A DNA stretch of 64,000 nt from Pararhodobacter aggregans. Lineage in GTDB: Bacteria; Pseudomonadota; Alphaproteobacteria; Rhodobacterales; Rhodobacteraceae. Below the pieces are notes generated by a model. It was not told the DNA's origin, searched no databases, and saw only the letters and a list, made by a program, of their open reading frames with translations. The translations under genes were made by a program, and so were the position numbers. The DNA lies in the NCBI RefSeq assembly GCF_003075525.1, contig NZ_QDDR01000004.1, positions 266,239 to 330,238 on the forward strand, written 5' to 3'. Shown piece after piece: positions 57,944 through 64,000 of this stretch (within the stretch, counting starts at the first letter, position 1; every line of letters starts with the position of its first letter).

Positions 57944-58579
57944 ATGCTTGTCCAAAAGATGCCGCAGATCGACATCATGCTGGCGGATGGCAATCCGCTG
58001 GTCCTGTCCGCCATGTCCGAGGCTTTCGAGCGTCATCCCCGATTCTCGCTAGTTGCCACCAGCGCCACGGCCGAGGGGTTTCTGGGTACGGTGATGCGGG
58101 TGCCGGTGAAGATCGGGGTGATCGACTGGAACCTGCCGGTTCTGGGCGGCGAGAAGCTGGTCGAGGTGCTGCGCGCGCAAGAAAACGCGCCCCGGCTGGT
58201 GGTCTACGGGCGCGACGGCAACGACGTGCCGCGCAAGGCGATGGCGGCGGGGGCGGCAGCCTTCGCGCCGCGCTCGGCCCCGATCGAGACGCTGATCCAG
58301 ACCTGCCTCGACGTGGCGGCGGGCAAGATGGTGTTCCCGTTTCTGGACGTGCGGCAGCTGCGCGACGATCCGATCGCCAGCCTGTCGCGCAAGGAGCGCG
58401 GCCTGCTGGAGGCCCTGGCCACCGGCCTCACCAACCGTGAGCTGGCCACGCGGCAGGGGATCTCGACCAACACGGTGAAGTTCCACCTCTCCAACATCTT
58501 CGACAAATTGTCGGTCAAGAACCGCGCCCAGGCCATCGCGTATTTTTATTCCGCCCGCAGCCGGTCGGACGACGGATGA
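57944..58579 (+). CDS. LuxR-type response regulator between sgaA and mcl
   Basis: 211 residues: an N-terminal receiver (DIMLADGNPLVLSAMSEAFERHP, phospho-acceptor Asp in GVIDWNLPVLGGEKL) and a C-terminal LuxR HTH (SLSRKERGLLEALATGLTNRELATRQGISTNTVKFHLSNIFDKLSVKNRAQA). The start is decided by GGGAGGA nine bases before the ATG at 57944. It resembles FlhR-type regulators that control C1 oxidation in Paracoccus in overall build. Its position between the sgaA operon and mcl makes it the likely activator of both, perhaps through the TTTCTTG boxes. No cognate kinase is adjacent. Confidence 0.85.
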   Translation: MLVQKMPQIDIMLADGNPLVLSAMSEAFERHPRFSLVATSATAEGFLGTVMRVPVKIGVIDWNLPVLGGEKLVEVLRAQENAPRLVVYGRDGNDVPRKAMAAGAAAFAPRSAPIETLIQTCLDVAAGKMVFPFLDVRQLRDDPIASLSRKERGLLEALATGLTNRELATRQGISTNTVKFHLSNIFDKLSVKNRAQAIAYFYSARSRSDDG

Positions 58580-58600
58580 CGCAAGATTCCCGCACCTGAT

Positions 58601-58620
58601 GGGAAATAATTTTTCTTGAC
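58601..58620 (+). promoter_or_regulatory. C1 box before mcl
   Basis: GGAAATAATTTTTCTTG (58602-58618) lies 70 bp upstream of mcl. It carries the TTTCTTG heptamer shared by the amt, mgd, mgs and sgaA leaders. The TTCTTGAC part could double as a -35 element. Confidence 0.55.
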
Positions 58621-58687
58621 AGGCAAATCGTTTTCGCAAATCCCAAAAGGACGTCCCCCTGAGTCGTCAACGAAAAGGATCTTGCGC

Positions 58688-59665
58688 ATGTCGTTCCATC
58701 TGGTCGAACAAGCCCCCGCCCGCCTCAACCGCTCGGAGCTCGCCGTGCCCGGGTCGCAACCGCAAATGTTTGAAAAGGCAGCACAATCCGACGTGGATGT
58801 GATCTTCCTCGACCTCGAGGACGCGGTCGCCCCCGATGAGAAGGCGCAGGCCCGAAAGAACATCATCAAGGCCCTGAACGAGATCGACTGGGGCAAGAAA
58901 ACCATGTCGATCCGCATCAACGGGCTGGATACGCATTACATGTACCGCGACGTGGTGGATGTGGTCGAACAGGCGGGCGAGCGGCTGGATCTGATCATGG
59001 TGCCCAAGGTCGGGACCGCGGCGGATGTCTATGCCGTCGACATGCTGGTCACGCAGATCGAGGATGCGAAGGGCTACAAGAAGCGCATCGGCTTCGAGCA
59101 TATCATCGAGACGGCGCTGGGGATGCAGAACGTCTCCGAGATCGCCGCGGCCTCGAAGCGCAACGAGAGCCTGCATTTCGGCGTGGCCGATTACGCCGCC
59201 TCGACCCGCGCGCGGACCACGATCATCGGCGGTGTTAACCCCGATTATTCGGTGCTGACGGACCCCTTGGCGGATGGCAGCCGCGCGGTCCATTGGGGCG
59301 ACATGTGGCACTACGCGCTGGCCCGGATGGTGGTCGCGGCGCGCGCCAATGGCCTGCGGCCGATTGACGGCCCCTTCGGCGATTTCCAGGATCCCGAGGG
59401 GTATCGCGCCGCCGCAAAACGCGCCGCGGTGCTGGGCTGCGAGGGCAAATGGGCGATCCATCCCAGCCAGATCGCTCTGGCCAACGAGGTGATGAGCCCG
59501 TCGGAGGCCGAAGTCACCAAGGCGCAGCGCATCCTCGTCGCCATGGCCGAGGCCGAGGCGGCGGGCAAGGGGGCCGTCTCGCTGGACGGGCGGTTGATCG
59601 ACTATGCCTCGATCCGGCAAGCCGAGGTACTGGTGGAGAAAGCCCGCCAGATCGCCGGTGCGTGA
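58688..59665 (+). CDS. mcl: L-malyl-CoA / beta-methylmalyl-CoA lyase
   Basis: A 325-residue CitE-like lyase that cleaves malyl-CoA to acetyl-CoA and glyoxylate. Typical sequences: RSELAVPGSQPQMFEKA, VIFLDLEDAVAPDEK (Mg-binding acidic residues), IRINGLDTHYMYRDV, and GGVNPDYSVLTDP. Length and motifs fit the alphaproteobacterial Mcl1 enzymes used in the serine cycle and the ethylmalonyl-CoA pathway. The ATG at 58688 is chosen over an in-frame start 72 bases earlier because it begins the conserved MSFHLVEQAPARLNRSE. The glycerate kinase gene overlaps its end. Confidence 0.92.
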   Translation: MSFHLVEQAPARLNRSELAVPGSQPQMFEKAAQSDVDVIFLDLEDAVAPDEKAQARKNIIKALNEIDWGKKTMSIRINGLDTHYMYRDVVDVVEQAGERLDLIMVPKVGTAADVYAVDMLVTQIEDAKGYKKRIGFEHIIETALGMQNVSEIAAASKRNESLHFGVADYAASTRARTTIIGGVNPDYSVLTDPLADGSRAVHWGDMWHYALARMVVAARANGLRPIDGPFGDFQDPEGYRAAAKRAAVLGCEGKWAIHPSQIALANEVMSPSEAEVTKAQRILVAMAEAEAAGKGAVSLDGRLIDYASIRQAEVLVEKARQIAGA

Positions 59666-60929
59666 CCGCATCGCCGCGCTGAAAGAGGCGGCGCGCGCCG
59701 GGTTTGACGCGGCCGTGCGCCGCGCCGATCCCGGCCGCGCGCTGGCCCGCTGCCTGGCGCAGCATCCGCTGCCCGTCCCGGGGCCGGGCGGGCGGTTTCT
59801 GGTGGTTGCGGTGGGCAAGGCCGCCCCCGCGATGACCCGCGCCCTGCTGCCGCAGCTGACCGGCAGGGTCGAGGCGATCTGCGTCACCCAGACCGGGAAC
59901 GAGGAGGCCGCGGGGTCAGCCCGCGTCTTCCGCGCCGGTCATCCGGTGCCCGACCACACCGGCGCCGAGGCCGCGCAGGCGGTGATCGCGCTGCTGGAGG
60001 GGGCGGGGCCGGACGACCGCGTGATCGCCCTCATCTCGGGCGGGGGTTCGGCGCTGTTGCCAGCCCCGCCGCCGGGGGTCACGCTGGCCGACAAGCAGGC
60101 GCTGAACGCGGCACTTCTGGCCAGCGGGCTGGACATCGTCGCGATGAATCTGGTCCGCCAGCAGATCTCGCAGCTGAAGGGCGGCGGCTTCCTGCGGCTC
60201 GCGGCCCCGGCGCCGGTCACCGCCTTTGTCCTGTCGGACGTGGTGGGCGACGATCTGCGGGCGATCGCCAGCGGCCCGACCGTTGCCCCCCTGGGCACCA
60301 GGGCCGAGGCGCGGGCGATCCTGCAAAGCGCGGACCTCTGGGACGCGCTGCCCGCCTCGATCCGCAACCATCTGCAAGGGCCAGAGGACCGCTCCCCCCT
60401 GCCCCCGGCCAGCAACCACCTGATAGGCGGCAACGCCCATAGTGTCGAGGCCGCGGCGAAGGCCCTCTCCCCGGACCTTTCGGTGATCGCCGATCCCGCG
60501 CCGCTGACCGGCGATGTCTCCACCGCCGCGGCGCGGATTTTCACCGCGCTGCAACAGCACCGGGGGCACGAGGGACCGCTGGCGCTGGTTTGGGGTGGCG
60601 AGACGACGGTACGTCTGACCGGCCACGGGCTGGGCGGCCGCAATCAGGAACTGGCGCTGAGGGTTGCCGCCCTGGCCGATGCCCGCCCGCTGGCCCGGCC
60701 ATGGGTGTTCCTCTCGGGCGGAACGGACGGTCGCGACGGCCCGACCGACGCCGCAGGGGCGATCACCGACCAGAACAGCCTGCCGCGCCTGCGCAAGATC
60801 GGCGCCGACCCGGAAGCGCTGCTGGCCAACAACGACAGCCACCGGGCGCTGACCCTGTCGCGCGACCTGCTGCTGACCGGCGCGACGGGCACCAATGTGG
60901 CGGATGTGCAGATCCTGTTGCTGGGCTAG
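59658..60929 (+). CDS. gck: Glycerate 2-kinase (MOFRL family)
   Basis: A 423-residue kinase making 2-phosphoglycerate from D-glycerate with ATP, which returns serine-cycle carbon toward PEP. N-terminal DUF4147 domain with VVAVGKAAPAMTRALL and ALISGGGSALLPAPP, C-terminal MOFRL domain with LVWGGETTVRLTGHGLGGRNQELALR and FLSGGTDGRDGPTDAAGAI. The start is a GTG at 59658 that overlaps the mcl stop by 8 bases. The stop overlaps the convergent globin stop at a shared CTAG. Confidence 0.9.
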   Translation: MRDRIAALKEAARAGFDAAVRRADPGRALARCLAQHPLPVPGPGGRFLVVAVGKAAPAMTRALLPQLTGRVEAICVTQTGNEEAAGSARVFRAGHPVPDHTGAEAAQAVIALLEGAGPDDRVIALISGGGSALLPAPPPGVTLADKQALNAALLASGLDIVAMNLVRQQISQLKGGGFLRLAAPAPVTAFVLSDVVGDDLRAIASGPTVAPLGTRAEARAILQSADLWDALPASIRNHLQGPEDRSPLPPASNHLIGGNAHSVEAAAKALSPDLSVIADPAPLTGDVSTAAARIFTALQQHRGHEGPLALVWGGETTVRLTGHGLGGRNQELALRVAALADARPLARPWVFLSGGTDGRDGPTDAAGAITDQNSLPRLRKIGADPEALLANNDSHRALTLSRDLLLTGATGTNVADVQILLLG

Positions 60930-61336
60930 GCCTCGCCCCGCCGCCAGTCCGGCACCTCGTTGACCAGCACATGCGCGGCCCGCCTCAGGGTCGCGCGCAG
61001 CCTTTCGACCACCGGCCCCTCCATCCCGCAATCGCTCAACGCCGCGTCGAAAGTGGCGAGCCAGAGCTCGGCATCCTCGGCGCGGATCGGGATATGCGCA
61101 TGGATCTCGCGCAGGTTCATATGGCCGTGGCGTTCACGGTAATGGGCCCGCCCGCCCAGAAAGCCTGAGAGGAACTCGAACTGGGCCTGCCGCGTATGCG
61201 ACAGGCCATGCCCGCGGAAATGCAGACGGTGCAGGGGATGGACCGTCGGGTCCGTCTCCATCCGGTCGTAGAACCGGGTGACGAGGCGATGCAGCGCCTC
61301 CTCGCCCCCCAGCGCATCGAGCGGCGTCGCGGTCAC
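60926..61336 (-). CDS. Truncated hemoglobin, group II-like
   Basis: A 136-residue 2-over-2 globin. The B/CD region FYDRMETDPTVHPLHRLHF and the E/F region FEFLSGFLGGRAHYRERHGHMNLREIHAHIPI are diagnostic; the second His of IHAHIPI is at the proximal position (H-x-P). GTG at 61336 overlaps the tdm stop, so the two are translated together. A globin next to TMAO demethylase and in the same transcript suggests oxygen, NO or formaldehyde-linked redox protection, or oxygen delivery to the monooxygenases. The link is inferred. Confidence 0.85.
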   Translation of the reverse strand: MTATPLDALGGEEALHRLVTRFYDRMETDPTVHPLHRLHFRGHGLSHTRQAQFEFLSGFLGGRAHYRERHGHMNLREIHAHIPIRAEDAELWLATFDAALSDCGMEGPVVERLRATLRRAAHVLVNEVPDWRRGEA

Positions 61337-63702
61337 GACCGCGGACGGGTCTTCTGCGGGTCGTAATGCGCGAAGGGCACGACGCGCGCAGGCAGACGCT
61401 TCTGCTGACCGTCGAGCTTGCCGATCTCGACCTCGGTCCCCTCGGCGGCATGGGCCACGTCGAGCCGGGCCAGCGCGATGTTCTTGCCCAACAGCGGTGA
61501 GCGCATGGAGGACGTGACCTCGCCGATCTGCGCCCGGCCGAAATGCACGCAATCGCCGTGGCCCACCGCGACATTGCTGTCGATGTCGAGGCCCACGAGC
61601 TTGCGCGCCGGATGCTCCTTGCGGCGGATCAGCGCGTCGCGGCCGATGAAATCGTCAGGCTTGGTCTTCAGCGGCACGGTGAAGCCGATCCCGGCTTCGA
61701 ACGGGTCGGTCTGGTCGCTGAAATCGTAACCGGCGAAAATGAGCCCCGCCTCGATCCGCAGCATGTCCAGCGCCTCCAGCCCCATCGGCGTCAGGCCGTG
61801 CGGTTGACCGGCCTCCCAGACGGCATCGAAGACCGCGCCCGCGTGCTTGGGATGGCAGAAGATCTCGTAGCCCAGCTCACCGGTGTAGCCGGTGCGCGAC
61901 ACGACGACCGGGATCCCCTCGGCATCGCCGATCCGGGCGGGGGTGAAGCGGAACCATTCCAGCGCCTCGAACCGGGGCTGGTGCGGCGCGGTCCAGATCA
62001 CCTTTTTCAGGATGTCGCGGCTTTCCGGCCCCTGCACGGCGATGTTGTGCTGCATGTCGGTCGAGGCGCGGATCAGCACCTTCAGCCCGAGTTCCGCCGC
62101 CTTCTCGCGCAGCCATTCGCCACCGTAATCCGACCCGCCGATCCAGCGGAAATTGTCCTTGCCCAGACGGAACACGGTGCCGTCGTCGATCATGCCGCCA
62201 TGCGGGTAACACATCGCGGTATAGACCACGCCGCCAACCGGAAGGGTCTTCATGTTGCGGGTAAAGACATATTGGCACAGCGCCTCGCTGTCCGGCCCGG
62301 TGATCTCGAATTTGCGAAGCGCGCTCAGGTCCATCACCACCGCCTTCTGGCGGCAGGCGTGGTATTCCTCGATGGCGCCGGCGGTCGACATGTGGCTGGC
62401 CAGCCAATAGCCGTTGTATTCGACGAAGTTCTGGGTGAACCGGGCGAAGCTTTCGTGAAAGCCAGTCTGCTTGGTCATTTTCGGCTCCGAATCGGGCGTC
62501 GGGCGGTAGGCGATGGCCCGCTGAAAGGTTTCCTTGCCGCTGTAGGTGCGGACGTGGATGTCGGTGGGGTTCCAGCCATTGGCGGCCGAAGTGTCGTCCG
62601 GGCAGGCGGAGCTGACGCAGACCAGATCGGTCAGCGCGCGCAGCAGGACGTAATCGCCCGGCCGCGACCAGGGCTCGTCCGAATACATGACGCCATGCGC
62701 ATCAAGTCCGGTGTTGAAGAAGAAGTTGATCGCCATCCAGCCGCGCCGTGCCGTGACCCCATGCGGGGCGAGCGCGGCGTTGAAATTGTCCGAGCAATTG
62801 ACATGCCCGGGATAGCCGATGTCGTCGTAATATTTCGCCGAACAGGCCAGCGCGAAGGCGTCATGGCGCCCGCAGGTATCCTGCACCACCTCGACCAGCG
62901 GCAGCATGTCGTGGTCGTAGTATTTCGCGTGCAGACCCGGCATCGGATAGGCATGTTCCATCAGCGTCCGCGTGGTGGTCACGTCGAGCGCATGAACGAC
63001 GCCCTTGTCGAGCTTGCGCGCGGCAAAGCACTGGAAATCCGTGCATTGCCGCCCGTCCACGTCGAGGATCTGGATGTAATCGCCCGCCTTGACGAAATAG
63101 GCCTCGGCGGTGCTGGAATGGACGCGGATGTCGCTGACCGGCTCGGCCAGCGGATCGGGCAGCTCGAACCGCGGCGCCTGCTTGATGACCGCTCGGCGCA
63201 CCATCACCGTGAGGGGTGTCGCGGTATCCTGCGTCTCGAAATCCATGATGCCGCCGGGGGCCGCGATGATCGCCACACCCTCGCGGGTGGCGGTGAAGCT
63301 CTCGGCGGCGCCGGCCGGGGTCTGGCTGTCGAAAAGCGTGATCGCCCGCGCCTGCGCCAGATCGATGCCCCGCGCCTGAAGGCCAAGGCGGAGACTGCGC
63401 AGCGAGGGATCGCCGCTGGTGACCAGCGCCATCAGGCCTGTGGGCACCGACTGGCCCGGCACGCCCAGCAGCCCCGGATCGCTGGCGCCCTTGGGATCGG
63501 CGCAGACGATCTCGCAGGGCTGGCCGCCCTCGGTGTTCTGCACCTCCAGCCGGTCGCCCGCTTCCAGACGGATCAGGATCGCGCCCGAGCCCTCGACGAC
63601 ATAGCGCTCGGTCCCGGGCGGCATCGAGAAGACCCGCGGCTGAATGAGGCCGCTGGGCCGCGGCGGGCCCGCCTTCACCGAGGGGTATTTGTCGTCCAGC
63701 AT
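61333..63702 (-). CDS. tdm: Trimethylamine N-oxide demethylase (DUF1989-GcvT fusion)
   Basis: A 789-residue fusion as known for Tdm. The N-terminal metal-binding DUF1989 part (residues about 20-395) carries DGRQCTDFQCF, TRTLMEHAYPMPG, DTCGRHDAF (Cys277) and DLVCVSSACPDD (Cys362, Cys367); these cysteines are candidate zinc ligands. The C-terminal GcvT/THF-binding part (about 415-789) has AVVMDLSALRKFEITGPDSE, SRTGYTGELGYEIFC and LDMLRIEAGLIFAGYD. It cleaves TMAO to dimethylamine and formaldehyde, the latter passed to THF. folD lies upstream and a globin downstream. The flavin trimethylamine monooxygenase (tmm) that makes TMAO is not in the window. Confidence 0.88.
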   Translation of the reverse strand: MLDDKYPSVKAGPPRPSGLIQPRVFSMPPGTERYVVEGSGAILIRLEAGDRLEVQNTEGGQPCEIVCADPKGASDPGLLGVPGQSVPTGLMALVTSGDPSLRSLRLGLQARGIDLAQARAITLFDSQTPAGAAESFTATREGVAIIAAPGGIMDFETQDTATPLTVMVRRAVIKQAPRFELPDPLAEPVSDIRVHSSTAEAYFVKAGDYIQILDVDGRQCTDFQCFAARKLDKGVVHALDVTTTRTLMEHAYPMPGLHAKYYDHDMLPLVEVVQDTCGRHDAFALACSAKYYDDIGYPGHVNCSDNFNAALAPHGVTARRGWMAINFFFNTGLDAHGVMYSDEPWSRPGDYVLLRALTDLVCVSSACPDDTSAANGWNPTDIHVRTYSGKETFQRAIAYRPTPDSEPKMTKQTGFHESFARFTQNFVEYNGYWLASHMSTAGAIEEYHACRQKAVVMDLSALRKFEITGPDSEALCQYVFTRNMKTLPVGGVVYTAMCYPHGGMIDDGTVFRLGKDNFRWIGGSDYGGEWLREKAAELGLKVLIRASTDMQHNIAVQGPESRDILKKVIWTAPHQPRFEALEWFRFTPARIGDAEGIPVVVSRTGYTGELGYEIFCHPKHAGAVFDAVWEAGQPHGLTPMGLEALDMLRIEAGLIFAGYDFSDQTDPFEAGIGFTVPLKTKPDDFIGRDALIRRKEHPARKLVGLDIDSNVAVGHGDCVHFGRAQIGEVTSSMRSPLLGKNIALARLDVAHAAEGTEVEIGKLDGQQKRLPARVVPFAHYDPQKTRPRS

Positions 63703-63741
63703 GGGATCACCCTTTCGCTTTCGGTTCTCTGGGAGCGGCAG

Positions 63742-63769
63742 GTAGGATGGGCAATATTGCCCATCCTAC
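63742..63769. repeat. Perfect 28-bp palindrome between folD and tdm
   Basis: Two 14-base arms, GTAGGATGGGCAAT and its exact complement, with no spacer. The GGTGGGCAAT-like core resembles a dispersed palindromic unit common in proteobacterial intergenic DNA. In RNA it would form a strong hairpin 40 bp ahead of tdm. It has no T-run. Confidence 0.7.
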
Positions 63770-63779
63770 GGGCCCGGGA

Positions 63780-64000
63780 TCAGGCGGTGAGGCCTTCGGG
63801 TTCGGGCAGACCATTGGCCCGGCAGGCCGCGGTCAGCGTATTGGCCAAAAGGCAGGCAATGGTCATCGGCCCGACCCCGCCCGGCACCGGGGTGATCGCC
63901 CCCGCCACCTCGACCGCCGAGGCGAAATCGACGTCGCCGACCAGCTTGTTCTTGCCGTCACGCTCGATGCGGTTGATCCCCACGTCGATCACCGTCGCGC
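63780..64000 (-). CDS. folD: Methylene-THF dehydrogenase/cyclohydrolase, C-terminal part (truncated by window)
   Basis: The last 73 residues of FolD; the 5' part lies beyond the right edge. The signature [21 protein letters not shown] and the preceding [23 protein letters not shown] are those of the NADP-binding domain. FolD interconverts methylene-, methenyl- and formyl-THF, linking formaldehyde captured by Tdm, DmmD and MgdC either to oxidation or to the serine cycle. It is upstream of tdm on the same strand, with 77 bp between. Confidence 0.9.
   Translation of the reverse strand, partial: ATVIDVGINRIERDGKNKLVGDVDFASAVEVAGAITPVPGGVGPMTIACLLANTLTAACRANGLPEPEGLTA

Overview
The window is high-GC alphaproteobacterial DNA with the gene families, tight ATGA start/stop overlaps and strong GGAGG ribosome sites of a Rhodobacteraceae (Paracoccus/Gemmobacter/Roseobacter-like) chromosome or chromid. 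No tRNA, rRNA, CRISPR array, phage gene or intact insertion sequence was recognised. The species call is inference.

Region 1 (1-18.5 kb) is accessory and regulatory. It holds the tail of a thiamine-diphosphate enzyme and a four-gene dipeptide/oligopeptide-type ABC importer with a fused double ATPase. On the opposite strand are a Rieske oxygenase, its FNR/[2Fe-2S] reductase and a MarR regulator. A membrane hybrid histidine kinase and an AraC regulator follow. Last comes a three-gene unit of a DUF3137-like membrane protein, a secreted von Willebrand A protein and a secreted Cys-rich protein of unknown role.

Region 2 (18.5-28.6 kb) is a surface-polysaccharide locus. A plus-strand pglC/pglD/pglE-like trio (initiating sugar transferase, acetyltransferase, aminotransferase) converges on a minus-strand operon: EPS-type MarR regulator, wecB, wecC, O-antigen-ligase/Wzy-like protein, Amj-like membrane protein and glycosyltransferase. 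The two membrane-protein genes at 22.3-24.2 kb are clearly AT-richer than their surroundings. A RES/Xre toxin-antitoxin pair follows.

Region 3 (28.7-64 kb) is a methylotrophy island. Read as a pathway: TMAO demethylase (tdm) yields dimethylamine and formaldehyde; dimethylamine monooxygenase (dmmDABC) yields methylamine; gamma-glutamylmethylamide synthetase (gmaS), N-methylglutamate synthase (mgsABC) and N-methylglutamate dehydrogenase (mgdABCD, sarcosine-oxidase-like) pass the methyl carbon to tetrahydrofolate. FolD interconverts the C1-folates, and an Amt transporter with a 58-residue membrane partner handles ammonium. Carbon then enters a serine-cycle set: glyA, sgaA, hprA, glycerate kinase, ppc, mtkAB and mcl. 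Five regulators are interspersed: a GlxA/AraC type, a hybrid kinase, an XRE-cupin protein, a LuxR-type response regulator and, by inference, an unseen GntR protein. The expected phenotype is growth on TMAO, DMA and MMA as carbon, nitrogen and energy source.

The most novel signal is regulatory. The heptamer TTTCTTG/CAAGAAA, or a one-base variant, lies 46-129 bp upstream of six separate C1 transcription units (amt, mgd, mgs, dmm, sga-mtk, mcl). Several strong palindromes beside the XRE, dmm and LuxR genes are also not explained by the coding annotation.
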